DNA of 64,000 nt from Adiantum capillus-veneris (GCA_014529385.2 CM043964.1:5613997-5677996), one strand, 5' to 3'; counted from the stretch's first letter, positions 1 through 11,971 are shown. Numbers and translations: made by a program. The notes: generated by a model not told the origin, from the letters alone.

Positions 1-1606
1 AGAACCAACCGGCATCACACCCATCAAGCAACGCCACAGAAATAGATGTTCCTTAAAAGGCAAGTGGCTCTTCCAAATGGCAGTAAGGGGTTTCTGCCAC
101 CACCGGGTGGAACGCTGTAGTGACCATAGGGCATTGCAGTGGTCCACAAGCCACGGATCGGGCAACAAAATGTTGTAAACCTGGTGAGCAGAAACTGTAG
201 CGAAGTTGAATTGATGCAGTCGCCAATCCATGATACGACCTCCATCAGCCAGGGGTGGAATGGGGAGTAGGTCATCCAGCATGAGTTGCAATTGCCGCCA
301 GAGAGTTCGATAATGCATGTCTAAACCAAAAGTACCTGCCATCTTGTCAAAACGAAGCACATTCCCTTCTGAATTCACGACATCAGCAACCATGCGTAGC
401 CCACGACAAGAAAGAAAGTAAGCTTGGCGTGGGAAGCTGTCCGCTAAAGTCAGCGGAAGAGCCCTACTCCAATGAATGCTTTCCAACCTCAAAGAGTTAC
501 CTTCCTGCTCGGTGCGACCATCCCAGGTCAAATGCAAGGTGACCTTTTTCCAGTCCGATATCAAAGCAGAGATGAGAGGACAATCAAGAATATGTCCATC
601 ACGTTTCCCAAACACAAACTCCCAAAGAGATGAATGCCAATGGCCAAATGTGGAGGTAACCACATGCTCACATAAGAAAGCAACCATCACTGCCCAAGGT
701 TGTTGCTGCACAACAAGCGTGGGCAAAAGTGATGCTTTCCGAGCAAGAGCGATGCCAATAGGATATCCCAAATGTCGGGTAATTTCATGCGGAGGCACAA
801 TCTTTCCAGGCCACAAAAGTTGATGCCAAGCTTGTGCGTGAAGAGGCAAGAGATTAGACTTGTAGAAGTTAACTTTAAGACCAGACGCAAGACCAAATAA
901 GTCCAGTGCCTGCATGATTTCCCGCATGTCCTCTAGAGTATTCTTGGGCGTGAACAAGGAGTCATCCGCATAGGCCTGCCCAATAAAATTATGGCATGAA
1001 GGCAATTGTAATCCATGAAGTCGGCCTTGGGAGATCAAGTGATCCAAGTGTAAAAGCAGAGGGTGGGTAGCAATGGCAAATAACAAGGTACTAAGTGGGC
1101 AGCCTTGTCGAACTGAGCATCCAAGAGACCAAGAATCTGTCATCGCCTGCAAGGATCCCTGAGGTCGAACTGGGAGTGTATAAAAAATACACAATATGTG
1201 CTAGCTTTGGGCCAAATATGAGGCATTGCATGACATCCGCAATATAATCCCAGAGGACAGTGTCAAAAGCCTTATCTATGTCAACTTCCATCACCAGCAC
1301 ATCCTGTTGAGTATACTTAGCAAATTCCATACCCACCAGGATATTGACCAGATTGTCCATTATTTGGCGACGAGAGATAAATACGTACTGCGCCTGATGA
1401 AGACCTGCAAAAAGATAATCTTTGATGCGAAGTACTATCATTTTGGCCAAAATCTTATAAATGACGGGCATAAGGGTAATAGGTCACCAATGGGAAAAAT
1501 GCTCGCAGAGTTTGCATTTAGGTAGCAATACAAGAAGAGCCTCTTTCCAAGATGCTGACAGATGTTGAGTGTCCCAAGCACCATTCATCATGAGAAGCAG
1601 GGGCTC
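1..1606 (-). pseudogene. L1-type LINE ORF2, C-terminal half (reverse transcriptase middle to C-terminal region)
   Basis: Reading leftwards from 1606, the translation starts with a stretch ending in an LLPK motif and goes on to a LINE RT segment (1471-1091) with a VDIDKAFDTV motif, where the catalytic Asp of RT motif A sits. After a frameshift near 1090 come GCSVRQGCPLS (about 1125-1090) and the YADD catalytic box at 972-961. Near the window edge a WKSHLPFKEHLFLW segment resembles the zf-RVT region found at the C-terminus of plant LINE ORF2. The gene is broken by at least one frameshift. Its N-terminal half is not next to it: the matching endonuclease and RT start lie at 53663-55170 on the opposite strand. 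Element C is inserted at 1607. Such a protein would act in target-primed reverse transcription. Confidence 0.9.
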
Positions 1607-1824
1607 TATCATAATAATCAATATCTAATTCTCCTAAATGGTTTTCTCATATTAACTGATCATTTAATGTGGGGAAGTGCCAGGGGAGAAAAAGCTAGAA
1701 TATTGGTTAAGCTAGCAGACTGGCCACAGTAGGGATCCAAAGGAGGGAAAATAGGGATCCAAAGGGGGGGCCATCTGCAAAAGAGCCATGTGCAACAATG
1801 GGCTAAAAAGACCCTAAGGTTCAG

Positions 1825-2153
1825 CCCATTAAGACTTCCAAAATGCTAAGGTTCAAAAATTCAAAGGTTGTGTCCAAAGGTCAACCCTAGGGGAAATTGG
1901 ATGCTTTGTGTGTGACCAAAAAGTCTTTTAAAATCCCTACATAGGAGGGGGCGAGCCTTGGGAGTAGGGGATGAGAGAGAAAGTCACACACACACCCATT
2001 AAGACTTCCAAAATGCTAAGGTTCAAAAATTCAAAGGTTGTGTCCAAAGGTCAACCCTAGGGGAAATTGGATGCTTTGTGTGTGACCAAAAAGTCTTTTA
2101 AAATCCCTACATAGGAGGGGGCGAGCCTTGGGAGTAGGGGATGAGAGAGAAAG

Positions 2154-2164
<11 letters not shown>
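1825..2164 (+). repeat. 170-bp tandem duplication inside the 5' LTR of C
   Basis: Two nearly identical units (1825-1994 and 1995-2164) both begin CCCATTAAGACTTCC and end in GAGAGAAAGTCACAC. The 3' LTR has one unit only (from about 9427). The unit boundaries fall in the CA-rich tract, which suggests slippage or unequal exchange there. Confidence 0.92.

Positions 2165-2198
<34 letters not shown>
2155..2198 (+). repeat. (CA)n microsatellite in the 5' LTR of C
   Basis: About 22 uninterrupted CA units. The equivalent tract in the 3' LTR (near 9588-9599) has only about six. Confidence 0.97.
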
Positions 2199-2200
<2 letters not shown>

Positions 2201-3388
2201 CTCCCTTTACACAAAGGGAATTAGGGACACATGTTAGCTCCCTAGCCCAGATGCCCACAAGGTGTGCCCAATTCCTATTGGATGGCCTTGGAGGTGGACC
2301 AATGAGAATTAGGCTAGAGTAAATCTAGTTTAATTAATTTAAAAACACTTAATAAAAGAACCAATGAGAATTAAGTCTCCTAGAAGACTATTGGGCAGTC
2401 TCCCAAGGGGTCCAATGAGCATTCAGGAGCCCAATAGCTTGCCTGATTCCTATTGGCCAGGAGGCAAAGGGGTCCAATGAGAGCTTAGTTTAATTATTAA
2501 ATTACCTAAAGCTCTCACAAAAGGGGAAAGGGGGACACATGTCAAAAGGCTATCACTTATGCTGCTTAATGGTCATTGGCTTGACTTGGGGAGGGCCAAT
2601 GAGGCTGGAGCAAGAGCAAATAGCAAGAGGGCTCGCCCAAGAGAGAGAGGGGGCTGATTTTTGCAAGGCATTATATCACACACACTCACACAATCTCATG
2701 TGTGAAGAAAGAGAAGACTATCTCTTCCCAATCTTTAATGGAGAGCTCATCACCTACTCCAAGCTTGTGAGATAGAAGCCTACAACGACACACTCTTGGC
2801 TTGTGGATGCAAATCCAACCAAGAGCCAAGCTTCAATGCATGCTCATCTCCTCTACCAATAATTACTAAGCTAAATCTATGCTAATATGAGTGATTATGT
2901 GAGGAGATGTACATTTTTCTGGTAAGATACTCCTTTTTCCTCTCAATCTACTCTCATACCTTGCTAGCTCTCACCATCTTCGAAGGTGTGTGAGGTCTTG
3001 GGTCTGAGAACGGGGATAATTCAAGTTGTGTTTGCTAAGTGTTTGCTTAGTGCATGAAGCTTTCATCTTCATTGCACTAGCTAGTTTTGAAGGAACACAA
3101 AGAATTGTATTGTACAATGTCTCTCTTGATGGGAGAAACCATAATACAAAGCCTTTTGGAGGGGGGACCGGCTCCATGCAAATCCGGTCCTCAACTGTTG
3201 TCAATAGCTTAATTTCTCTCTCTTTTGAAAGTATTGTCGATGCTATCTAACTAGGTGTTATGCTTTTTGTTGCTCTCTCCACCCAAGCACTCTTGTAATT
3301 CTCATTAGGAATCTATTCTAATGAAATGCCCACTATGTTCATGCTAATTTCCGCTACACATAAGTTTTTAGACCATTAAATGTTACAT

Positions 3389-3400
3389 TGGTATCAGAGC
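3389..3400 (+). promoter_or_regulatory. Primer-binding site, tRNA-iMet type (element C)
   Basis: TGGTATCAGAGC, one base after the LTR end, is the standard plant initiator-tRNA-Met primer site for minus-strand synthesis. Confidence 0.93.
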
Positions 3401-3804
3401 TCAAGGTTTCTCTTTTCTTGCTCAAGAAGGGAGGTCCTCAAGCTAGCTACAAATGGTTGGTATTATTAATTGCATGTGAGTAAGTAGAATAGGGATTTTT
3501 CAGCCTTGCAGTGCGCCTGCCTTCGTGCAGTCAACGGGGCATCACCGTCAAGAGCTATGGTCTTAATAGTGGAGTCCTACGGGGCTTGCCTATGGCTTAA
3601 CCACTATTGAGCTATTAGAAGCTTGACAGGAGCCGGTGCTGTTTTGGTGTCGAAAGACCCTCTCTTCTATTCCTTGCAATTAATGGTATTCGAGCCGCGG
3701 GTACAATAGCTTGAGTGCTTTTTCTAAAGGGGTAAAGAGGAGTAGCAACTAAGGCTTGAAGTGCCAAAGTACACCTAAAAAGTTTACACCTAAAGGTTGT
3801 TAGA
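3401..3804 (+). other. Leader of element C, no gene
   Basis: This is the untranslated leader between the primer site and the Gag start. It contains an A/G-rich stretch and no domain-bearing reading frame. Confidence 0.6.
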
Positions 3805-5617
3805 ATGGCTGACAATAGTAAAGAGAGTGAAATTAATGTTGATAACTTTGATTTTGCTCATGAGCAAGCTACTAATGATGCTTCAATGCTTGTTAACTAT
3901 CTTGTTATTAGGCTTCAACAAGCCATGGGCAATCCATCTCTCCAAAGTGAAGTGTAACGGCAGCTCCGTGCTCACGGGATTCTTCCAAGCTCATCACCAT
4001 GACGAGAGAACACTTAGGAAGCCTCCTTGTGAGACTACCAAAAGAGGTCTCTCTCCGATTCGGGAAGAAGAAGAGAATCCATATGAAGGGCTCAAGAATT
4101 TACTTCTTGATGATGCATCTCCTTCCCAAAGGAGAACTCAAGAGCCTCCACCGAAGGAACGAGAAAGAAGTGAGTCTCTCGCCACCTCAGCGGAGATGGC
4201 TCCACGAAGACAGCGGGCTAAACGCTCTCCATCACCACCAAAGCGGAGAAGACCATCACACTCTTCTCCACGCCATAATTCAAAGAGGGATGATAAAAAG
4301 CAAGAGAAGAAAAAGGCGAGAAAGAGGACACCCTCTTCTTCATCCTCTTCCTCTTATGAAAGCTATGGTGAAGACGACGAAGATCAAGACAAGGAAAAGG
4401 CGAGAAAGAGGTCACCCTCTTCTCCACCTTCTTCAAATTCTTCACGTTCTGAAGAAAGTGATGGTGCAACCTTAACCATAAAAAAGAAGAGGCCATAGGA
4501 AATCCTATGCCGCATGGAAGAGGTCGTCCAAGCTGAAGAAATTCAAAGAGGGAGGGAAGAGCATCTCTTTCCTTACCTATGATGGTACCTTTGGTGCTAC
4601 GGACAAAGGTTTGGCCTTTATCCAACAATTCGATGAAGTTTTGGCCTTTATCCAAGCTGAAGAAATTCAAAGAGGGAGGGAAGAGCATCTCTTTTCCTTA
4701 CCTATGATGGTCCCTTTGGTGCTACGGACAAAGTTTTGGCCTTTATCCAACAGTTCGATGCGGCGTTTGGAGATGAGGGCTTCACGGAGTCCTCTAAGCT
4801 ACGCCATGTAGCTATGCACTTTCAAAAGTCCACCAGGCAATGGTGGTCTAGCCTACGAGCCAACGGTGAAGCTCCACGAACATGGAAAGTTTTAAGAGCT
4901 TCCATTATGAAGCAGTTTTTGGCCACCGATGCCAAAGACAGAGTACTCACCGAATGGCGAAGCTTAAAGCTCTCTCCCAATGAATCCATCCACAAATATG
5001 TAGACAAGTTTTGGGACTTACAACTCAAAGCCACTGTCTTCAAAAAGTTGGATTTTGGAGAGCAAAAGCAACAATTTTGTGCGGGCTTAACCGAAGAAAT
5101 GGCGGAGTATGTCAACTCCCAAAGGCCATGTACCATATTGGCGGTAATACACCATACTATGGTGGCCTCTCGAATCAATTTCCAAATGGGGGCTAAAAGA
5201 AATAATAAGCCCCCCGAAAACAAGGGTTCCCATGAGCCTAAGGGGAAGGACAATGTCCAAAAGTCTCCTAAGGGCAACTCCAACAAAGCTAAAGAGAAGG
5301 GAGTTTACAAAGGTAAGAACAAACTCTCTCCTGAAGAGCTTGAGCGTTATTGCAAGGATAACCGGTGTTTCAAGTGCGGCGAACAAGGGCATGCGTGCCG
5401 CGCTTGTCCCGAAAAGAACAACCACCAAGATCCTCCTAGAGCTTCCTTGGTTGAAATCCAAGAGGAGGAGACTCACCAAACTCACCACAAAGGATCTCCT
5501 CTATGCCATGCTTGGGGAAAGGTAAGAGAACATGATGCCTTTATTCTCTTTGACCCTGGTTCTACTCACAATTTTATATCTATAGAGTTGGCCACCAAGC
5601 TAGGCATACAATCCTAA
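3805..5617 (+). pseudogene. Element C Gag (Arg/Ser-rich region, gag domain, zinc knuckle) running into the protease start
   Basis: The Gag frame starts at ATG 3805 (MADNSKESEINVD) and reaches a stop at about 3957. A further open frame to 4498 encodes a striking Arg/Ser/Lys-rich stretch with repeated RKRTPSSSSSS and RKRSPSSPPSS blocks. Another open frame (4736-5617) holds the retrotransposon gag domain (WWSSL, then EWRSLKLSPNESIHKYV), a CX2CX4HX4C zinc knuckle CFKCGEQGHACRAC (about 5367-5408) and the aspartic protease signature DPGSTHNF (5552-5575; the family consensus is DSGATHNF, so the central Gly-Ala is altered). It stops at TAA 5615-5617, right before the Pol frame. A 119-bp tandem duplication (about 4532-4770) disrupts the segment before the gag domain. 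Gag would form the cytoplasmic particle; the RS-like region is unusual for it. Confidence 0.85.
4532..4770 (+). repeat. 119-bp tandem duplication in the C gag region
   Basis: Two near-identical units begin AGCTGAAGAAATTCAAAGAG at about 4532 and 4651, and both run through TTTGGCCTTTATCCAAC. The duplication changes the reading frame around the Gag N-terminus. Confidence 0.88.
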
Positions 5618-8600
5618 GAGATGGGAGATGTCCTACCCGCAGACAGTGCCTTCAAGGGGCAAGAAGCTTCAGTCACTCCCTTAATTGGGAAATTGAGGCT
5701 TCATGTCCAAGGCTATGTGGACAAAGAGGACTTCTTTATCTCTCCTCTCAAGCATGAGGATGTAATCCTAGGGGCACCATGGTTTGACCGCTTGGATGTT
5801 GATGTTAAATTTCCTGAAAGGAGAATCTCCTTTAAGTTCAGGGAAAAAGACATGTATATAGATGCTAAGGAAATGGGTAACACTATCCCCATTGTACATA
5901 CACCAGCTTTCAACAAGTCAATAAAGAGCTCTATTTCTGTGTACATGATTTTTGTTAAAGACTCTCAAAATGAACCTAATGCTTTAGCAAAAGAAAATAA
6001 AAGCAACCAAAAGGAATTAGAGTTATCCAATTTTCTCAAGGGGTTTCAAGATGTTTTTATTGACGACATCCCTTGTGAGCTACCTCCTAAACGAGGTAAT
6101 GATGACCATGCAATCGAACTTCTTCTAGGAAGTTCACCGCCTAACAAACCTCCTTATAGAGTTTCTCAAGCTCAACAAGAGGAGATTATGCGGCAAGTGC
6201 ATGAGTTAGTTGAGAAGGGTATGGTTAGGACAAGCTCATCTCCATTTTGCTCACCTCTGCTATTAGTGCAAAAGAAAGACGGCACATATCGTATGTGTGT
6301 CGACTATAGAGCACTAAATAGGATCACTATCAAGAATAGGTTTCCCGTTCCACGGGTAGAAGACCTATTTGATAAGCTACAAGGATCGACCTACTTCAGT
6401 AGGATTGACCTAAAAAGTGGCTATCATCAAATAAGGATAGTTGATCAAGACATTGTAAAGACCACATTTCACACCTTTACGAATACAGTGTCATGCCTTT
6501 TGGCTTGACCAATGCACTAGCCACATTCAACCGCTTGATGGAGAAGCTGTTCAGGTCTCATCGAACCTTCATTGGAGTGTTCTTTGATGATATTATCATC
6601 TACTCTAATTCATTGGAGGAACACAAGCAACACCTCCAAGTAATATTTCAAGTTTTAAGAGAGAATAAACTTTATGTTAATCGAAAGAAAAGTGAATTTT
6701 TCTTGCAAGAGATTCAATATTTAGGTCATATTATCTCTCAAGATGGCATCCAAATGGATCCACCTAAGTTAGAGGTAATAAAAGGATGGCCTAAACCAAG
6801 GAATCTTCATGAACTAAGAAGCTTTATAGGTATGTGTGCATACTATAGACGCTTCATAGAAAAGTTCTCACAAATTGCGGGACCATTACATGAACTAACA
6901 AAGAAAAGCGTTAGGTATACATGGCCTGCTAAGGAGAACAATGCTTTCGAAAAGCTTATCTCTCAACCTGTGCTTACACTACCGGATCTCTCAAAGCCAT
7001 TTGAGGTCCAATGTGATGCTTGTGGTGATTGCCTTGGAGTTGTTTTACTCCAAGAAGGGCATGCCATAGGCTATGAGAGTCGAAGGCTCGACCCTGTTGA
7101 GCAAGCTCTAGGCATATATGAAAAGGAACTCCTTGCAGTTCTATATGCCTTAGACTCATGGAAGCACTATTTATTGGGGACTCCTTTCATTCTGCGAACG
7201 GATCATCAAAGTCTTAAGTACTTCATGACACAGACCAAGCTCTCCGACAAACAAATGAGGTGGGCAAATTTCCTTTCGCAATTTCATTTTCATATTGCTC
7301 ACATTGCTGGGAAGCATAATCAAGTAGCTGATGCACTCTCAAGACGGCCGAGAGTGAATGCGGTTTCCATAGCAACTCACAATGATCTATCTTCAATGAT
7401 AGATGAGTATGCTATTGATCTCTATTTTAGAGATGTGATTTCAGCCCTTGCATTAGGGAAGAAAGAAGAACCATTCACCCTACAAGATGGTTATCTTCTC
7501 TATGGCAATAGACTATGTGCTACTAACTCACTACGTGAGAAAGTAATGTATGAATCTCATGCTCCACCTTATGCGGGGCATAGAGGGATTCAGTCTACCT
7601 TAAAGGGAATTGAAACATATTTTTATTGGCCTACCATGAAAGTGAACATACAAGAGTATGTTTCTAAATGTGTGGTATGCCAAAAGACAAAATTTGATAG
7701 AGGGAAGCAACTTGGATTGCTTCAACCCTTGCCAATCCCTAATTCACCATGGGAGAGCATATCCATGGATTTTATCTTTGGATTGCCTAAGTCTATCCAT
7801 GGGAATACGGGAATATGGATGATAGTAGACAGGTTCAGTAAACAAGCTCATTTTATACCTGTCAAAAAGACTATCAAAGCCCATCAAATGGCAACCCTCT
7901 TCATTTCACAAATTTTCAAGTACCATGGCTTGCCAATGTCCATAGTGTCGGATAGAGATCCTAGAATGACCATTAATTTCTGGAAGGGTCTCTTTGAGAA
8001 TTTAGGAACAAGGCTAAACTTCTCTTCGGCCTATCATCCACAAACGGATGGCCAAAGTGAAATAGCTAACCTAACCATTCTCGATCTACTAAAAGCCTAT
8101 GTAACAGAAGTAGATCAAAGATCCCAATGGGAGAAGTACTTACCCTTAGTGGAGTATGCTTACAATAATACGGTACATACTTCCACGGGAAAAGCACCTT
8201 TCGAGGTAATTGAGGGAAGATCAAAAAGTCCCTTGCTACTTAAGGTACATGGGAAGATCTTCGCTGCAGATGAGTATAGCTGAGACCTACAAGAATCTTT
8301 TCAAAAGATTAAGGATTCTATCTCTATCTCACAGCAAAGGCAAAAGGCTGCTGCTGACAAGCACAGAAGAGCCCAAGCCTTTAAAGAAAATGATTGGGTC
8401 TTGTTAAAGTTTCCCAAGGCTCGATTAAGGCACACGACGGGCAAGAATCCTACGGGCCACCAAAAGTACTATGCTAAACTAGCAAAAAGGTACTATGGTC
8501 CCTTTCGAATTCTTAGGCCAATCAATGAGATGGCCTATCAACTCAAGTTGCCCAATCATTGTCTCATACAAAATGCTTTTCATGTGAGCCTATTAAAGTC

Positions 8601-8847
8601 TTACAAAGGAGAGCCACCTCAAGAACCAACTATTGAAGACCCACCGGAGATCGAGGACCAAGAGGAGGTGCTACAGCCCGAGTCCATTCTCCGACATGAA
8701 GACAAGGTATTAAGAGGCGGTAAGACTATCCGACGATATCTTATTAAGTTTAAGAATTATCCTTTTGAAGATGCTAGATGGATGCAAGGCATACAATTAA
8801 AGGATAACCTAAACCTTGTCAATGCTTACAATGCTTCCCAAGAGTAA
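5618..8847 (+). pseudogene. Element C Pol: protease remainder, RT, RNase H, integrase, chromodomain
   Basis: The frame 5621-6508 holds the rest of the protease ([14 protein letters not shown]) and the RT fingers and palm: [18 protein letters not shown] and [13 protein letters not shown], with catalytic Asp. A short deletion and frameshift near 6480 removes part of the segment before [12 protein letters not shown]. The frame 6493-8283 then carries FFDDIIIYS (RT motif C, Tyr-Val changed to Phe-Phe, both Asp kept), RNase H (DACGDCLGVVLLQ to TDHQSLKYF), the integrase zinc region (H, H and CVVCQKT), the core triad (DFIFGLP, SDRDPR, YHPQTDGQSEIAN) and a stop at about 8281. The last frame (8401-8847) ends with an integrase C-terminal segment and a chromodomain (RRYLIKFKNYPFEDARW). 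The catalytic residues look present, but three breaks make it non-coding as a whole. Confidence 0.92.
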
Positions 8848-9206
8848 GCAAATGTACAAAATGTTAAAAATTAACAAAGTTTTTTTTTGTCTTATAAGAC
8901 TCTCTTTTTCTCTATTGTGCAGAAAAATGAAGTAGTATGCATGCTTAGATCAAGTTTGCGGAGACGACGTCTCCCAAACACCAAGTAGAGCTTGTCACTC
9001 TACTATGGAAGATTGATAGGACTAATGTGCAGACATGCTTGCGGCAGCCTCAGGCTCTCAAGCGCCAAATGGACTAGTCATCCATTGAGGAATGATGTCG
9101 TATGGTAACATAGGGATCCTCTACCCGCTAAGAAAAGGACTCATGAATATGCTTTATCTTATCTACACCATAGTCGAGGACGACTATGATTTCAAGAGAG
9201 AGGTAA

Positions 9207-9809
9207 TGTCATAATAATCAATATCTAATTCTCCTAAATGATTTTCTCATATTAAACTGATCATTTCATGTGGGGAAGTGCCAGGGGAGAAAAAGCTAGA
9301 ATATTGGTTAAGCTAGCAGACTGGCCACAGTAGGGATCCAAAGGAGGGAAAATAGGGATCCAAATGGGGGGCCATCTGCAAAAGAGCCATGTGCAACAAT
9401 GGGCTAAAAAGACCCTAAGGTTCAGCCCATTAAGGCTTCCAAAATGCTAAGGTTCCAAAATTCAAAGGTTGTGTCCAAAGGTCAACCCTAGGGAAAATTG
9501 GATGCTTTGTGTGTGACCAAAAAGTCTTTTAAAATCCCTACATAGGAGGGGGTGAGCCTTGGGAGTAGGGGATGAGAGAGAAAGTCACACACACACACAG
9601 GCTCCCTTTACACAAAGGGAATTAGGGACACATGTTAGCTCCCTAGCCCAGATGCCCACAAGGTGTGCCCAATTCCTATTGGATGGCCTTGGAGGTGGAC
9701 CAATGAGAATTAGGCTAGAGTAAATCTAGTTTAATTAATTTAAAAACACTTAATAAAAGAACCAATGAGAATTAAGTCTCCTAGAAGACTATTGGGCAGT
9801 CTCCCAAGG
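9207..9809 (+). repeat. 3' LTR of element C, truncated
   Basis: It starts TGTCATAATAATC after a purine-rich AGAGAGAGG stretch and matches the 5' LTR up to its position 2408 (ending CAGTCTCCCAAGG at 9809). It then changes abruptly to B-element sequence. The distal part of the LTR is found only at 55168-55720, reversed. Confidence 0.93.
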
Positions 9810-10218
9810 TTTTTCTTATATCCTCCAGCTCTACAGTCAGCTTCTGAATTCTATCACAAATTTTCACATGAATTTCTTCTCTCTCTTGGTCAGACTGATT
9901 GTCAGAGCTTGAAGAACTGGTATCTTCACACTACCATTCTTCTTTTGCAGTGCTTCCACTCTTTCCATCCACTCCCATTTCATCAGCTAGTCCATGTACC
10001 ACAGCCAGCATGGTCTTAGTTATGGCCGGTACTGACTGATCTTTATCAGTCGATTGGGCTGGTATCCTCTGAATGACTCTAGCTTTGGAACTTTCTGGCT
10101 ACTTTGGCAGCTTCTTGGCTAAATCCTCCGTGATTTTAGCCGCTAGTTCCCTCTGCTCTTGCCACTCATCTACCACCTTTTCTTTACCTTTGGCCTTCCA
10201 AACTTCTCTTTGTTGAGC
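9810..10218 (-). other. End of B gag / spacer before protease
   Basis: On the minus strand an open coiled-coil-like segment (EIHVKICDRIQKLTVELED) runs to the junction at 9810. It looks like the C-terminal part of Gag, cut off at the junction with the C LTR. Confidence 0.55.
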
Positions 10219-11832
10219 TCACTTGCTGCTGTTAGGATTGACCGGTGCTTCCGAAGTGTCCGGGATTTCGTTAATGACTACACCCTTGCTTCTAGTAACT
10301 ACCTTGACTGGGACTGGCTCTGGTGCCTTAGCATCAGTAGTAGTCGTTGCAGGTGCATCAGGGCGTTGGGCTGCAAAATGGCCATACTTCCCACAAGTAT
10401 AGCAATTCATGCTCCCGTTCTGAAAGTTGCCTCATCCTCTGCCTCTGCCCATACCTGGTTGGAATCGGCCACGTCCCTTACCAGTACCACTGGTACCTGG
10501 TCTCTCCTCTTGAACTACTTTGACTGGTTCTACCTTCACTGGTTCAGTGTAGGCAACCACTAACAGATCTTTGCCTTTCTTAAAGTGGTGAATTCTAATG
10601 CCACAATTGTTCCATAGATGACCAAAAGCCTTGCAGTAGGTACATTGTGGACATTCATTGGAGATATGGTCCTTGGATTTGCATTTCGAACACCAAGTCT
10701 CCATCTTTCGAACTGGCTGTCTTGTGTGGCTAATTTTGGCAATTTGTCTAGCCATTTCTTCAATTTTCTTGGTCCAAGATCCTTTCTTTGATTTCTCCTT
10801 TGCTCGTCCATTAGAGCTACTCTCGGAGCTACTGGACATCTCACTGGAATCAGAACTTTTAGTAGCAGAGCTACTGCTACTGGTCTTTCGCTTCTTGTGG
10901 CTCTTTTCCTTCTTAGCCTGTTGTTCCAGCTTTAATGCCCTTTGGACCAGATCATTGAATTTCTTGGTAGGGGCTCGTACCTCTTGTTCCCTAAGCTTTT
11001 TGCTTCTGAACCCATTCTGGAACCATGCCCTCAACCTCTTCTCAGATAGCGGTTCCTGTAACTGCCTGGTTAGCTCCTTGATCTTTTCCACATAACTGCG
11101 GACTGATAAATTTCTCTATTTGATTTTATCTAATTCACAGAGAATATCTTCATCCCTTCTATTGTCGGAATATTCCAACCTGAAGGCTTTAAGCAATTTG
11201 TTGTATGATCTGAGCTGGCAGGCAGGGTAATGGTAATACCATTTCCTCGCTGCCTCCTTCAAGGTTTGTGGAAAATATTCCCCCCAATCATCTTCATCAA
11301 TATTTTTCAGTTCAGCATACTGCTCGAAAGCTTTTATGTGAACGTCTTGATCATCCTTCTTCCCTCCCTTGAATATTGGAAAAGAAATCTTCAGGAAAGC
11401 AGTGTAATCATTCCGATTACTATTGATCCTACCACTTCTCTTCTTGGATTTAGAATGACGCTTAGGAGTCTTCTTGCAATTGTCTGTGTCAGCATCCCAA
11501 TCAATCTCTATCTCTGTCTCAGTGTCAGTGTATTCTTTGGTTTGTCTGCTAGAAGTACGGTGACTTCCTTTACCTCCCTTGGTATCCTCATCTCGTTTTG
11601 CCGGGACTGAGAACTCTTGGAACTCTTTGCTCCGTGCTTCCTGTTCTGCCCATCGACGTCGAGAATGATTGGAGTGCTGTGAGTCCTGTGCCTCATCAGC
11701 CTGACTATGCTCCTCTTGAGCCTCAGTGTTAGTCATCTTCTCTTGCTTGGGGTCAGACTCTCTTTCTAACTCCTTAGGAATGGGGTCAACACGAATGGTG
11801 GATTTCCGGCCACGACTGGATTTTGGTGCCAT
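10219..11832 (-). pseudogene. Element B Gag with three zinc-knuckle motifs
   Basis: The start is ATG at 11832 (MAPKSSRGRKSTIRV). An acidic and basic N-terminal region with an RSGRINSNRNDYTAF patch is followed by a gag-domain segment (RKWYYHYPACQLRSYNKLLK). A single in-frame stop at 11115-11113 interrupts it, and the same frame then continues to 10432 with a Lys/Ser-rich stretch and two adjacent CCHC knuckles, CSKCKSKDHISNEC and CTYCKAFGHLWNNC, then a Gly/Arg-rich tail. After another break, 10410-10219 gives a third knuckle, CYTCGKYGHFAAQ, whose last Cys is replaced. The role would be RNA packaging and particle assembly. The Pol half is separated (55721 onwards, other strand). Confidence 0.83.
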
Positions 11833-11971
11833 TGCTGAAAACTTCGAACTGGGAGAAGAGTCTTTCAGTCAACGACCGAGCTTCAGCTTGAGCCACCGTG
11901 ATCGCCAAAATGGAATTGGAGCTGACCTCTTGAGACAGCTAATTCCAGTGTTAGAAGATTTCAGCTACTAG

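Larger units (their letters stand above)
1607..3387 (+). repeat. 5' LTR of element C (1,781 bp)
   Basis: The left edge is set by the match to the 3' LTR at 9207 (TGTCATAATAATC there, TATCATAATAATC here). The right edge TGTTACA lies one base before the primer-binding site. The LTR carries a 170-bp tandem duplication and a long (CA)n tract that the 3' LTR lacks, so these changes came after insertion or differ between templates. Confidence 0.9.
1607..9809 (+). mobile_element. Ty3/Gypsy chromovirus-type retrotransposon C (3' LTR truncated)
   Basis: The order is 5' LTR (1607-3387), tRNA-Met primer site, Gag with zinc knuckle, protease, RT, RNase H, integrase, chromodomain and 3' LTR (from 9207). 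Both LTR copies begin with the same series (a CATAATAATC core). Integrase lying after RT identifies Ty3/Gypsy, and the C-terminal chromodomain points to the chromovirus branch. The coding region has stops and a small deletion, so this copy is not autonomous. It sits inside a LINE. Its 3' LTR breaks off at 9809, and a 553-bp piece matching the distal LTR occurs in reverse orientation at 55168-55720. Confidence 0.93.

Noticed and set aside
476-823. Plus-strand frame of 115 codons
   Set aside because: It is a shadow of the minus-strand LINE RT, whose motifs explain the sequence.
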